Under the pieces are notes generated by a model, which worked only from the letters and a program-made list of their open reading frames with translations, ran no database searches and was not told where the DNA came from. Both the position numbers and the translations under genes were made by a program. Below are positions 44,924-54,192 of a stretch of 64,000 bases of DNA, piece by piece. The stretch is from Trueperella pyogenes (GTDB lineage Bacteria; Actinomycetota; Actinomycetes; Actinomycetales; Actinomycetaceae), in the NCBI RefSeq assembly GCF_900460345.1, contig NZ_UHHW01000002.1:2170001-2234000 (forward strand), given 5' to 3'. The stretch's first letter is position 1; every line of letters starts with the position of its first letter.

Positions 44924-46234
44924 CTATTTCAAGCCCATCCAGGCGTCTGAGCGTATCCGCCATCTCATCGTCGCACCCCGCACCGACATAAAAATCACTG
45001 CATATCCGACCCACAGCAGCAACATGCCTGGTGTACCCCAGTTTTTGCCCGGCCCGGTGAAGAAAACTGCCACGGGAGCAAAAGCCGCCAACGCGATCAG
45101 CATGTAGCTGGCGAGCTTGCGGGTGTCGCCTGCGCCGATCAGTACGCCGTCGAGCATGTAGGCCACCGCCGCAACCGGCATCGCGGCCGAAGTGATCCAC
45201 ATGGCCTGCGTGGCCAACCAGGCCACTTCGGCGTCGGTACTCATCACCTTTGGGATCACGAAAGCGAGCCCTGCACTCACGACGCCGAGCGCCAACCCCA
45301 CCCGCATGCCGTAAAGCAGGCATCGGTGCAGCACGAGGCGCACGCGCTCCCGATTGCCCGATCCCAAGCCCTGACCCACTAGAATCTGGGCGGCGGTCGC
45401 CAACGCGTCAAGCCCGTAGGCGGCAAAATTCCACATCGTCATGACGATCTGATTAGCCGCCAGTGCGAGCGTGCCAAGACCAGTGGCGGCCGATATCTGA
45501 AGCACGATAGCTGCGCGTAGCGAGAGTGTTCGGATGATGAGGGGAACGGCGTCGCGAACAGCGTGGAGCACCCCGACGCCACTGGGCCGCAGCGGCACCT
45601 CGTGAGTGCGTGCCAGGCCACGGACTATCCAGGCGAGGTAGCCGCCCATGGCAGTCTGGGAAAGAGCTGTTCCCGCGCCGGCTCCGGCCACACCCATGCC
45701 GACCCCGTAGATGAGCACTGCGTTAAGCGGGATGTTGGCGAGCGCGCCGATCGTGGCGGCGATCAGGGGCGTGCGAGTGTCAGCAAAGCCGCGCAAAGTG
45801 CCAGTGGCCGCGAGGACGAGGAGCATGCCCGGTAGACCAAATGCCGAGGCCTGGGCGTAGGACGCGGCCTGGTCCAGCACATCTGCCTCCGGGCCGAACC
45901 AGCCCAGAACAAACTTCGCCCCTGCCGCAAGGAATATCCCGAGCACGACGCCGAGGCCCACCGCCAACCACATTCCATCCAGACCCTGGCGCAGTCCCAG
46001 ACCCGGTTTGCCTGCGCCGACGAAACGTGCGGTGGCTGCCGTCGTCGCATAGGAAAGAAAGATACAGACTCCGACGAGCGTGGTGAGGATCGTGGATGCC
46101 AGCGACAGACCCGCAAGGGGGTTTGCGCCGAGGTGACCAATCATTGTCGTATCCACAGCGACCAGGAGCGGCTCGGCGAGGAGCGTGGCAAGAGAGGGTA
46201 GGGCGAGTTGGCGTATCTGGCGGTCGATGTTCAC
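44924..46234 (-). CDS. MATE family efflux transporter (DinF-like)
   Basis: 436 aa, 12 membrane segments. MATE marks are 'LALPSLATLLAEPLLVAVDT' near the start and the duplicated 'GLDALATAAQILVGQGLG' in the second half. A cation-coupled multidrug or metabolite exporter; substrate unknown. GTG 46234 has no ribosome site and lies 8 nt after the preceding gene, so it is probably coupled to it. Confidence 0.92.
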   Translation of the reverse strand: MNIDRQIRQLALPSLATLLAEPLLVAVDTTMIGHLGANPLAGLSLASTILTTLVGVCIFLSYATTAATARFVGAGKPGLGLRQGLDGMWLAVGLGVVLGIFLAAGAKFVLGWFGPEADVLDQAASYAQASAFGLPGMLLVLAATGTLRGFADTRTPLIAATIGALANIPLNAVLIYGVGMGVAGAGAGTALSQTAMGGYLAWIVRGLARTHEVPLRPSGVGVLHAVRDAVPLIIRTLSLRAAIVLQISAATGLGTLALAANQIVMTMWNFAAYGLDALATAAQILVGQGLGSGNRERVRLVLHRCLLYGMRVGLALGVVSAGLAFVIPKVMSTDAEVAWLATQAMWITSAAMPVAAVAYMLDGVLIGAGDTRKLASYMLIALAAFAPVAVFFTGPGKNWGTPGMLLLWVGYAVIFMSVRGATMRWRIRSDAWMGLK

Positions 46235-46242
46235 GGGTTGAG

Positions 46243-46776
46243 TCAGTGTGTCGCGGGCTTCGTGGGGGAATCTGGCGTGGTCTCCTGGACGACGACATTG
46301 CGGTTAGCCTCCGGATCCCCTTCCATCCACGCCTTGTATTCCTCCTTGGTGAGTTCGACGCCGTCGAGAAGGAAACCTGAACTATTGGGGATGGTGTTTT
46401 TCCACGATGAGGTGAGGCGATCATTGGAAAAGTTCTTTAACGCTCGATCAGCGCTGGCGAAAAAAGACGTGTTAGTGCAAGTTGTGACGCCGACGAGCCG
46501 GCCGACTGTGTGCGACGACGACACTGAGGATTTTTGCTGCGCGGAACTGCGCGGACCGAGCGAGGCGGGCTGGGCAGGTTGGGCGGCATGCGGAGCGCGG
46601 CGTGCTTGCTCGCGGGCGCGGCGCTTTTCGCGCTTCTTGCGGCGCTTGTCGGCCTTCGCATAGTCACCGGCGAGGAACGGGGACTCAAGGCTTTCTGAGT
46701 TGCGCGGAAGGGAGAATCGGCGTCGTGAAGATACCCATGCCGAGCCGGTTGTGTTGTCTGACTGGAAGCTGACCAT
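46243..46776 (-). CDS. Hypothetical basic protein upstream of MATE gene
   Basis: 177 aa, no recognised family. ATG 46776 follows a strong AAAGGAGG site, supporting a real gene. It has a very basic stretch 'KRRKKREKRRAREQARR', an Ala/Pro/Gln region and then a more ordered C-terminal half ('VGRLVGVTTCTNTSFFASAD', 'GVELTKEEYKAWMEGDPEA'). The single transcript with MATE suggests a local regulator or accessory, but nothing in the sequence shows this. Confidence 0.65.
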   Translation of the reverse strand: MVSFQSDNTTGSAWVSSRRRFSLPRNSESLESPFLAGDYAKADKRRKKREKRRAREQARRAPHAAQPAQPASLGPRSSAQQKSSVSSSHTVGRLVGVTTCTNTSFFASADRALKNFSNDRLTSSWKNTIPNSSGFLLDGVELTKEEYKAWMEGDPEANRNVVVQETTPDSPTKPATH

Positions 46777-46902
46777 AGATCCTCCTTTGTTATTCCTAGG
46801 ATACGGTAGGTCGCCGTCGATCCGTTGGCCTTGGGGAGGGCAGCCCGTGCGCCGTGGGTGTGTTCTTCAAGTAGGTGGGTAAGAAAATCTGCAAACGCAT
46901 TT

Positions 46903-47125
46903 TGTTACACCGATGTTTTCCACCGTTGTGGATTTTCCTGTCGACGAATTGACGGTGAAAACTCGCTATCTGTCCACAATTCACAGCAGATGTGTGTAAG
47001 CCTGTGGATAACTGGGCAGGTTTTCCCTCTTATTTCCACAGATATCCTTCTCGTGTCCACAGTATTTCTTCAACAATTCACAGCGAGGCGCGCGAGAATG
47101 GGGATAACTCCCGGCTTGTGGATAA
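46903..47125. promoter_or_regulatory. DnaA-box cluster upstream of dnaB
   Basis: Gap 46777-47217 contains two perfect DnaA boxes, TGTGGATAA at 47003-47011 and 47117-47125, with several near matches (TTGTGGATT near 46935, CTGTCCACA near 46970, TTTCCACAG near 47033, GTGTCCACA near 47052, TGGGGATAA near 47099). Box density is similar to oriC. A degenerate TTACA-N4-TGT sequence lies at 46904-46916. The dnaB promoter must lie here too. Confidence 0.7.
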
Positions 47126-47217
47126 ATTTCGATTTGAGAACCGCAATAAACACGAGGCGTTACCTTTCGCGGCCCCCGGCAGGTAAGGTCTAAGCGAGAA
47201 AGAACAAAGGAGGGTTC

Positions 47218-48552
47218 GTGAACGAGGTTGCGTTCGACCGTGTGCCGCCACAGGACCTGGAGGCAGAGCGTTCGGTGCTTGGCGGCATGATGATTAACAA
47301 GGATGCGATTGCAGACGTCCTCGAGGTTTTGCAGGGGGAGGACTTCTACCGCCCCGCACACACGTCGATCTACGCCGTGATCCTCGACCTCTTCAGCCGC
47401 GGCGAGCCAGCCGACGCCGTCACGGTCTCCGCCGAGCTCCAACGCCGCGGCGAACTCGACCGCATCGGCGGGCGCACCTACATCTTCGACCTCGTCAACG
47501 GTGTGCCAACCGCCGCGAACACCGGCTACTACGCCCACATCGTCCGTGAGCAGGCCCAGTTGCGATCGCTTATCGAGGTGGGCACCCGCATCACCCAGCT
47601 TGGCTACACCACCGACGGCGCGGACGTTGCCGAATTGCTCAATACGGCTCAGTCCGAGGTCTTCCAGATGACTGAGTCGCGCACGAAGAACGACTACGCT
47701 TCCTTCCACGACATCGTCCCAGGCCTCATCGAAGAGCTCGAGATCAACGCGAGCCGCGACGGCGCCGTCTCCGGCCTCGCTACCGGTTTCCACGATCTCG
47801 ACGGCGTGCTCAACGGCCTGCGCCCCGGCCAAATGGTCATCGTGGCCGCCCGCCCCGGCATGGGCAAGACGACGATCGCGATGGACTTTTGCAGGCACAT
47901 CGCTTTCCGTGAGCACAAGCCGGTTGCCTTCTTCTCCTTGGAAATGGGCCGAACAGAGCTGGCTATGCGCGTGCTTGCCGCCGAAGGCGAGATCCCGCTG
48001 TCCGCGCTCATTTCGGGCGATATCCGCCAAAATCAGTGGGAGCGCATCTCCAAGACCCTCGCCCGGATCGCGGAGGGCCCGCTGTATGTGGACGATTCGC
48101 CGAATTTGACGATGATGGAAATCCGCGCGAAATCGCGCCGGATGCGCCAGCAGCACGGTATCGAATTGATCGTCATCGACTACCTCCAGCTGCTGACCTC
48201 CGGCGGCAGAACACCAGAATCCCGCCAACAGGAAGTCTCCGAGTTCTCCCGCTCGATCAAGCTTCTGGCCAAGGAGCTCGACGTGCCGATCATCGCCATC
48301 GCCCAGCTCAACCGCAACCCCGAACAGCGTAACGACAAGACGCCACAGGTCTCCGACCTGCGCGAATCTGGTTCGCTCGAGCAGGACGCCGACGTCGTCA
48401 TGCTCATCAACCGCCCCCAAGCCGAGGACGGCTCGCTCGACATGCCCCCGGCGGAAGTGATAGTCGGCAAGAACCGTTCGGGACCGACGGCCAAGATCGA
48501 ACTCGCCTTCCAGGGCAATTACACGCGCTTCGCCAGCTTCGGCGGAGAGTAG
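47218..48552 (+). CDS. dnaB: Replicative DNA helicase DnaB
   Basis: 444 aa hexameric helicase. N-terminal domain ('PPQDLEAERSVLGGMMI'), RecA-like core with Walker A 'ARPGMGKTT', Walker B 'LIVIDYLQLL', 'LNRNPEQRNDKTPQVSDLRE' and the C-terminal Arg finger region. No intein, in contrast with many actinobacterial dnaB genes. GTG start after AAAGGAGG. The upstream DnaA-box cluster suggests DnaA-linked expression. Confidence 0.98.
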   Translation: MNEVAFDRVPPQDLEAERSVLGGMMINKDAIADVLEVLQGEDFYRPAHTSIYAVILDLFSRGEPADAVTVSAELQRRGELDRIGGRTYIFDLVNGVPTAANTGYYAHIVREQAQLRSLIEVGTRITQLGYTTDGADVAELLNTAQSEVFQMTESRTKNDYASFHDIVPGLIEELEINASRDGAVSGLATGFHDLDGVLNGLRPGQMVIVAARPGMGKTTIAMDFCRHIAFREHKPVAFFSLEMGRTELAMRVLAAEGEIPLSALISGDIRQNQWERISKTLARIAEGPLYVDDSPNLTMMEIRAKSRRMRQQHGIELIVIDYLQLLTSGGRTPESRQQEVSEFSRSIKLLAKELDVPIIAIAQLNRNPEQRNDKTPQVSDLRESGSLEQDADVVMLINRPQAEDGSLDMPPAEVIVGKNRSGPTAKIELAFQGNYTRFASFGGE

Positions 48553-48653
48553 CGCGACGGCGTCGTGCACATCTGAGCCTGGGCACACGTGACGCATCTG
48601 ATAGACGCCACCACCAGTCTCGACTAGCCTGTACCGGGCAGAGGAGATGGTGC

Positions 48654-49943
48654 ATGTCGCGCACGTTTGAGTCGTTTGAGGTCAGGAATTACCGCTACTT
48701 CTTCGCGGGGGCATTGGTATCGAATGTGGGGGCATGGATCTACCGGATCGCCCAGGACTGGCTGGTGCTCACCGAATTGACGGCCGGATCTTCCACGGCA
48801 CTCGGTGTGGTCACGGCGCTACAGTTCCTCGCGATCCCGTTCCTAGCACCCTATGGCGGCGGCGTCGCCGACCGCTTCGACAAACGCAAGATTCTCCTGA
48901 TCAGCCAGGCTTTTCTCATGATGAATGCGGTGGTCATGTGGCTGCTGGTGTTCACGGGCGTCGTCCAGCTGTGGCACATTTATGCACTCGCATTCGCCCA
49001 AGGCGTGGTCATCGCGTTCGACAACCCGGCACGGCAGGCTTTCGTGCCCGAAATCGTCTCCCAGGAGCGGCTCTCGAATGCAGTCGGCCTGAACTCAACA
49101 TCGTTCAATGCCGCCCGCCTCATCGGGCCAGGCGCGGCGGGCTTCATGATCGCCGCTTTCCACGACGACGTCGCCCCCGCCCTCCTCATCAACGCCCTGT
49201 CCTTCGTGGGCATGTTTGCGGCACTGCTCATGATGAAGACCGACGAACTCCACCCTTCCCCACGGGCGGCAAAGAAGGGCGCCACCCGTGGCGGCTTCAG
49301 ATACGTGCGCTCCAAGCCGGACATCGTCGTGCTGCTGGTGATCGTGTTCATGCTCGGCACATTCGGACTCAACTTCCAGATTTTCAACGCGACGATGGCC
49401 ACCGAGGTCTTTGGTAAGGGGTCGGGCGAATACGGGATCCTCGGCACGATCATGGCGATCGGCACGTTGGCGGGTGCGCTCGCGGCTGCGCGGCGCCGCC
49501 GCCCCCGCCTGCGCACGATCCTGCTGGCGCTGATGGCTTTTTCCCTGTCGACGATCGCGGCGGGCTTCGCGCCAAATTTCGCCACGTTCGCGCTCCTGCT
49601 CGTGCCGGCGGGATTCTTTTCGTTGACCGTGATGACGAGCGCGAACGCGGCCGTGCAGCTTGCCTCCGATCCGCTGTTTCGCGGGCGGGTTATGGCGATC
49701 TACATGGCGATCTTCTTAGGCGGCACTCCGCTGGGAGCGCCGATTATCGGTTTGCTCGGCGACGTGATAGGCCCGCGCTCGACGCTGCTCGTCGGCGGCG
49801 GGTTGAACCTCATCACCGTGATCGGCATCCTGGTCTACTTCCACACGAAAGGCATGCGGATCCGCCTCCGGATCAGCAAGTACCTGCCCCGCGTCCACGC
49901 GGAGTGGACAGTGCAGGCTAATGAGAAAATGGTCGGCATGTGA
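48654..49943 (+). CDS. MFS transporter (EntS-like)
   Basis: 429 aa, 11-12 membrane segments, with 'GGGVADRFDKRKILLISQ' (MFS loop) and 'AFDNPARQAFVPEIV', typical for the EntS/transmembrane secretion effector group. Substrate unknown. Its 3' end overlaps the end of the convergent tatD-like gene by 26 nt. Confidence 0.92.
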   Translation: MSRTFESFEVRNYRYFFAGALVSNVGAWIYRIAQDWLVLTELTAGSSTALGVVTALQFLAIPFLAPYGGGVADRFDKRKILLISQAFLMMNAVVMWLLVFTGVVQLWHIYALAFAQGVVIAFDNPARQAFVPEIVSQERLSNAVGLNSTSFNAARLIGPGAAGFMIAAFHDDVAPALLINALSFVGMFAALLMMKTDELHPSPRAAKKGATRGGFRYVRSKPDIVVLLVIVFMLGTFGLNFQIFNATMATEVFGKGSGEYGILGTIMAIGTLAGALAAARRRRPRLRTILLALMAFSLSTIAAGFAPNFATFALLLVPAGFFSLTVMTSANAAVQLASDPLFRGRVMAIYMAIFLGGTPLGAPIIGLLGDVIGPRSTLLVGGGLNLITVIGILVYFHTKGMRIRLRISKYLPRVHAEWTVQANEKMVGM

Positions 49944-50748
49944 CGCCATACAGGCGCTCGGTGGTGGCCGCGACGGCGGCGGTGATCTCCTCTTCGTCGA
50001 CGCCGCGCAGCTTAGCCAGCGCCGATAGCGTGGACGCGAGGGTGGACACGACGTCGTTGGCAGTTTCCCGCGCATTCGGAGTCGGCGAGTCAGGCGAGGT
50101 GGGTAGATCCGTTTCCAATAGCAGACGATCTGCGGGGACGCGGGCAAGGTAGGCGTGCCCGCGTTTTGACTGAAGCATCGCGGGATTGACGGACAGGTAG
50201 TGACCAGCACGGATCAGGCGGGTGAGTTCGTCGCTGGTGCCACCAAAACGATGAAAAACAGCTATGACGCGGGAATCGGGGCGACGAGCGGTGCTGGAGC
50301 CAGATGATTCGAGCAGGTCAAGGACGGTGCTGGCACTCCGAACAGTGTGAATCGACAAGATGTGCGGGTCGCTAAGTGAGGTGGCGTCTATATGGTCAAG
50401 CAGGCGGCGGAAGACGTCAGTTTGTAGATCGGCGGGCACCTCAGTGAGACGGCGCGGGGCAAAGTCGAGGCCAACCTCCCCGACGAAGCGAGTCCGGGTG
50501 AGCGCGTCGGCGAACACACGCAGCTGCGCAGCGTAATCCGGACCGATGTGCCACGGGTGGTATCCGACGGAGAGCCGTGGCCCGGCGTCGTGCGCTGATT
50601 CCGCGGCTTCGAGGCGGACAAAGGCTGAGGGAGTGAGCGTCTGTGCGACGACGCAGGCGCCGCGGCGAGCAAGCTCAGCCACGAAGGGTGCGCGTTCTTG
50701 GGGCGGCAGGAAGTCGTAGTGAAAGTGGGTGTCAAGGAGCATGGTCAC
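49918..50748 (-). CDS. TatD family hydrolase
   Basis: 276 aa metal-dependent hydrolase. 'LLDTHFHYDF' supplies the first His pair, 'GEVGLDF' the Glu, 'LSIHTVRS' and 'FHRFGG' the next His residues, and 'LLLETDLPTS' the Asp. Related proteins are 3'-5' nucleases or deacylases of D-aminoacyl-tRNA. GTG 50748 overlaps the tcdA stop (GTGA), so it is coupled. Confidence 0.88.
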   Translation of the reverse strand: MTMLLDTHFHYDFLPPQERAPFVAELARRGACVVAQTLTPSAFVRLEAAESAHDAGPRLSVGYHPWHIGPDYAAQLRVFADALTRTRFVGEVGLDFAPRRLTEVPADLQTDVFRRLLDHIDATSLSDPHILSIHTVRSASTVLDLLESSGSSTARRPDSRVIAVFHRFGGTSDELTRLIRAGHYLSVNPAMLQSKRGHAYLARVPADRLLLETDLPTSPDSPTPNARETANDVVSTLASTLSALAKLRGVDEEEITAAVAATTERLYGVTCRPFSH

Positions 50749-51545
50749 GACTGGGTGGGAGGCTGATTTTCGTCCGCAGGGCCGCCGATCCGCGGGGCCA
50801 GTGGCAGCGGCTCTAAGCCGACCAAGCGGCGAATAACCTTACCCGCGAGCATCTGTCCCATGATGGGCGGCATGTAACTCATCGTGCCAAGCGTCTCGGC
50901 TTTGGACCCGCCGCCCTTGCGCGGAAGCGAAGCGGGCACTTCCGTGGAGTAGAGGACTTCTAGGCCGCGAATACGGCGTCGCATACACACGAGGCGGATA
51001 GCTTTGGCGAGCGGGCAATACTCGGTCTTGTTGATCTTGGAAAAGGTGAGTTTTGCGGGGTCAAACTTGTTCGCACCGCCCATGGAGGAGATGAGGTGGA
51101 CGCCGTTTTGTGCACACCACTGGGCGATTTCGATCTTGCTGGCCACGACGTCGATACAATCGATGACGTAATCCGGCCGAGGAAACTGCGCGAAGACCTC
51201 GGCGAGATTGTCGCGGTTGATGTAGACCTGCTGGGCGTAAGTGACGCAGTCAGGGTTGATGTCGGCCACCATCTCGGCCATGACCTGGGCCTTTACCTTG
51301 CCGACAGTAGAGACGAAAGCGATAGCCTGCCGGTTGATGTTGCTTTCCTCGACGACGTCGCGGTCGAGGAGGATCAGCCTGCCGACGCCGCCGCGAGCCA
51401 GCGCCTCTGCACAGCTCGAGCCGACGCCGCCCAGACCGACCACCATGACGGTGGATGCAGACAGCCGTGCCAGGCCCTCCTGGCCAAGGAGGAGCTCAAG
51501 GCGGGCAAAGCGATCAGTCATGCGCTCTCGATTCTGTACGGCCAT
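50745..51545 (-). CDS. tcdA: tRNA threonylcarbamoyladenosine dehydratase (TcdA/CsdL)
   Basis: 266 aa E1-like enzyme. Nucleotide motif 'VMVVGLGGVGSSCAEALARG', catalytic 'LDRDVVEESNINRQ', 'DYVIDCIDVVASK' and 'SSMGGANKFDP'. It cyclises t6A37 in ANN-decoding tRNAs. ATG 51545 is taken because it gives the family length (E. coli 268 aa); longer in-frame starts run into the adjacent repeat element. No clear ribosome site is visible. Confidence 0.9.
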   Translation of the reverse strand: MAVQNRERMTDRFARLELLLGQEGLARLSASTVMVVGLGGVGSSCAEALARGGVGRLILLDRDVVEESNINRQAIAFVSTVGKVKAQVMAEMVADINPDCVTYAQQVYINRDNLAEVFAQFPRPDYVIDCIDVVASKIEIAQWCAQNGVHLISSMGGANKFDPAKLTFSKINKTEYCPLAKAIRLVCMRRRIRGLEVLYSTEVPASLPRKGGGSKAETLGTMSYMPPIMGQMLAGKVIRRLVGLEPLPLAPRIGGPADENQPPTQS

Positions 51546-51648
51546 GCGTTCAAGGATAGCGGATGGGCTTACGCGTGTACCCTCTGGCGGGTGAGAGTCC
51601 GGTTGATGGGCGAGGGGTTTTGGCCCGCAGCCCACTTGTTTCCCATTC

Positions 51649-51727
51649 GCCGACAGTTCTTTTGAAAATACCGGCCACCGATTCAAATACGGGCCAGGTA
51701 GACAAAATATTCAAAAGAACTGTCGGG
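51649..51727. repeat. MITE-like palindromic element, copy 2
   Basis: Reverse-complement copy of the element at 1871-1949. Terminal inverted repeats CGACAGTTCTTTTGAA / complement; one internal difference from copy 1. Flanking bases on the right (51728-51775) resemble the flanks of copy 1, including a CAAAGC end. The remaining gap 51776-51952 shows no recognisable feature. Confidence 0.8.
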
Positions 51728-51952
51728 ATGCGGGAAGCGAGCACCGGGCTACGGGTTAGACAAAGCCTACCCCTGAGCCCACCTCAGCCCCACAGCTCAA
51801 GAACCCCGAATTCCCGCACCGAACAACAAAAGTGACCTCATACTGACTCACAACAAGGCTGACACACAGGGCGAGGAGGCTTATAGGCTAGACACTAACG
51901 ACGCCCGAATAAGTGCGTACGGTAATTCTGATCAGATTCGCGGTTATCCTTC

Positions 51953-52404
51953 GTGGCTCGTTGCAGGATTTTGGGTAGTGCGATCGAATCTGCTCTACGC
52001 TCGCTCGTGACAAAACGAGATTATGTGCGAGCTCGGTCAATTGACGAGGCCAGAGACGCATCTGCTGAGGTGCTGGGTGCCCCGATCTCAGGTGCACTAT
52101 ATGGCGTGCAGCAAGCTTTCACTTCCTGCCCAGCGCCTTGGCTGGATTCCGGCGGATCCGGCATACGCGAGCGATGATGGCTCTGACCTTGAACAGCATT
52201 GCTGTTAATCTGGGTAATTTCCTGCTCATGACAACAGTCACGTTGCTACTCTTGTCCCGCTCTGTGAGTTCCGTAATCATCGGATTGATTGCGACTGCCG
52301 AGACGACAGGAATTTTGTTGGGGTCAGCTCTCGCCGCGAAAATTTCCACACGCGTCCCGACCGGATCTCTTCTCGATATGTGTCGTGCTATATCCGACCG
52401 TTAG
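51953..52404 (+). pseudogene. MFS transporter remnant (truncated and frameshifted)
   Basis: Two overlapping reading frames together give a piece of an MFS/EntS-like transporter. The first (51953-52177) has 'EARDASAEVLGAPISGALYG', matching the middle of such proteins. The second (52138-52404) has 'MMALTLNSIAVNLGNFLLM' and 'IGLIATAETTGILLGSALAA', matching the next two membrane segments. Frame changes between them, and both ends are missing. The intact MFS gene at 48654-49943 belongs to the same broad group. Confidence 0.75.
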
Positions 52405-52498
52405 GGCAATCCCGAAGCCGGAACTCTGGCCGGTTCCTGAAGAATAAAGAGCTTGGAATCACTCGGGGATGGACTAATGCAACCAAGATCGCTGTTAT

Positions 52499-53167
52499 TT
52501 ACCCGAGTTCCGCCTGCAGTTTTGTGAAGAACTCCCACTGGTGGTCAAGATTGGCGATCCACATTTCGTGAGCTGGGGTGGTCGAGCACGCGTAGTCATA
52601 TTGCTGGCGCAGATTGTTGAGGTAGTCAGCGGCAAACTCGCGCTGCTGTGCAGTCGTTTTATTCATGAAGTCCACATAGCGCAGCGTGTCCGCGATGCGG
52701 TAGGTGGAGAAACGATCGATGTTGTCGCAATCCCCAATTGACCTCGCCAGCACACTCGGCTCGCCGACGAACGTGAGATACGGCCTGCCCGCGGCGTCGC
52801 GATCCGTGCCCTCGTCGTCTCGCGGATTGCACCGCCCGTCCACATGCATGGCAATACCTTGGACGATCTCATCGGCGACTGGCGCGGTGAAGCCAGCTTG
52901 GGCAAAGTAATCCTTGACCACCAGCGCTCCCGCGCGGCCATGATCGACTGGAACGGCGTCGTCGTACTTGCCGATGTCATGTAAGAGGCAGCCCAATTCG
53001 AGCGCGGCGACGTCGAGACCTGCGGCTTGTGCCACGCGCCTGCCGATCCGAGCCACGCGCAAGCAGTGCTCATAGCGGTAGCGCCGCGCGCCTTCCGAGG
53101 CGCGCGAGGCCGCCAAGTGCTTAAAAAGAAACACTTTAGCGGCCTCGAAATCGGGTGTGGCAGTCAC
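52499..53167 (-). CDS. HD domain hydrolase
   Basis: 222 aa, HD phosphohydrolase fold: 'YEHCLRVARIGRRV' (first His), 'CLLHDIGKYD' (HD), 'GIAMHVDGR' (third His) and 'IGDCDNIDRFS' (Asp). Substrates in this superfamily are nucleotides or second messengers; the specific one is unknown. GTG 53167, after GAAGGCGAG, is preferred to TTG 53191, which would overlap the neighbouring kinase gene. Gap to the kinase gene is 11 nt, one transcript. Confidence 0.85.
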   Translation of the reverse strand: MTATPDFEAAKVFLFKHLAASRASEGARRYRYEHCLRVARIGRRVAQAAGLDVAALELGCLLHDIGKYDDAVPVDHGRAGALVVKDYFAQAGFTAPVADEIVQGIAMHVDGRCNPRDDEGTDRDAAGRPYLTFVGEPSVLARSIGDCDNIDRFSTYRIADTLRYVDFMNKTTAQQREFAADYLNNLRQQYDYACSTTPAHEMWIANLDHQWEFFTKLQAELG

Positions 53168-53178
53168 GTGCTCGCCTT

Positions 53179-54111
53179 CTAGTGCCCGCAACCGCAGCTT
53201 CCGCAGCTATTTTCCCCGCCACAGTCGCCGTCGCTGCGGCAGCTCTCGCCCTCGTCGGGGGAGGCGTCGGAATAGTCCATCTGCGCTGCGTAGGTGTAAT
53301 CCGCGTCTTGCTTCGGCTCGAAAGCGCCCTGCCAGACGGTGCTAAACGGCGTCTTCGCCTTCACCTGGGCGTCGATACCCTGGGTGACCAGGTCCTTCGC
53401 GATGCGCACGGCCTTGTGGATGTCCGCGCCTTTCGCGAGCTCGGCGGTGATCGCGGCGGCGAAAGTGCAGCCAGCGCCGGATACGCGCGCGTTGCCGATC
53501 TTCGGCACGGAGAATGCGAGCGCCTGCTCGCCGTCCCATAGCACGTCCACGGCCTCGTCACCGGGGAAGTCCATGCCGCCCTTGACGACGACGTACTTCG
53601 GGCCAAGCTCCGAAATCCGCATCGCCGCCTCGGCCAGATCCTCCAAAGTTTCCATCTTCTCCAGGCCGGCGAGGGTGCAGGCCTCGAAGTAATTCGGGGT
53701 GGCCACGGTGGCCAGCGGCAGGATCTTCTCCCGCAGCGCGTTATCGGTATCCAGCGCCATCCCAGGCTCTTGACCCTTGCAGATAAGAACCGGGTCGAGC
53801 ACGATATTCTTCCACGGCTGACTCTTGAGCCCCTCAGCCACGGCTTCGATCGTGGGGATCGTGCCGAGCATGCCGATCTTGACCGTGTCGAGATCCGCAT
53901 GGGACATCGCGGCCGTCATCTGGTCCTTGATGACGCCGGGCTCGACGGGGACGAACTTGTGATTCCAGTTGTCGGCCGGGTCGAAGGAGACGATACAGGT
54001 CAGCGTACCGAGCCCATAGCAGCCGAGCTCATGGAAGGTCTTCAGATCTACCTGAAAACCGGCGCCTCCGGTGGCCTCTGAACCAGCGATCGTGTACGCG
54101 TATGTCACCAT
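53179..54111 (-). CDS. ThiD/PdxK-type HMP-P / pyridoxal kinase with Cys-rich tail
   Basis: 310 aa ribokinase-fold kinase. 'YTIAGSEATGGAGFQVDLK' is the substrate motif of ThiD/PdxK, and 'ARVSGAGCTFAAAITAELA' holds the catalytic anion hole (GAGC in place of the usual GTGD/GAGC). It phosphorylates hydroxymethylpyrimidine or pyridoxal. The last 22 residues are unusual: five Cys plus Gly and a terminal His ('CGGENSCGSCGCGH'). ATG 54111 follows GAAAGGG; the in-frame ATG 27 nt upstream is less likely. Confidence 0.88.
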   Translation of the reverse strand: MVTYAYTIAGSEATGGAGFQVDLKTFHELGCYGLGTLTCIVSFDPADNWNHKFVPVEPGVIKDQMTAAMSHADLDTVKIGMLGTIPTIEAVAEGLKSQPWKNIVLDPVLICKGQEPGMALDTDNALREKILPLATVATPNYFEACTLAGLEKMETLEDLAEAAMRISELGPKYVVVKGGMDFPGDEAVDVLWDGEQALAFSVPKIGNARVSGAGCTFAAAITAELAKGADIHKAVRIAKDLVTQGIDAQVKAKTPFSTVWQGAFEPKQDADYTYAAQMDYSDASPDEGESCRSDGDCGGENSCGSCGCGH

Positions 54112-54192
54112 AGAAAACCCTTTCAACATGAGCCGCACTAAACTCGGCCGGTGGAGACGATTTTAATCCTGCTCCGCACTAAAAACGAATAG

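Noticed and set aside
46981..48597. Minus-strand open frame of 538 codons
   Set aside because: Antisense to dnaB; His/Arg/Asp-rich composition of a shadow frame; no ribosome site.
51550..51744. Small frame sharing a 'PTVLLKIPATDSNTG'-like peptide with a frame at 1724-1981
   Set aside because: The similarity comes from the shared MITE-like DNA; it is translatable in both directions and has no ribosome site or gene context.
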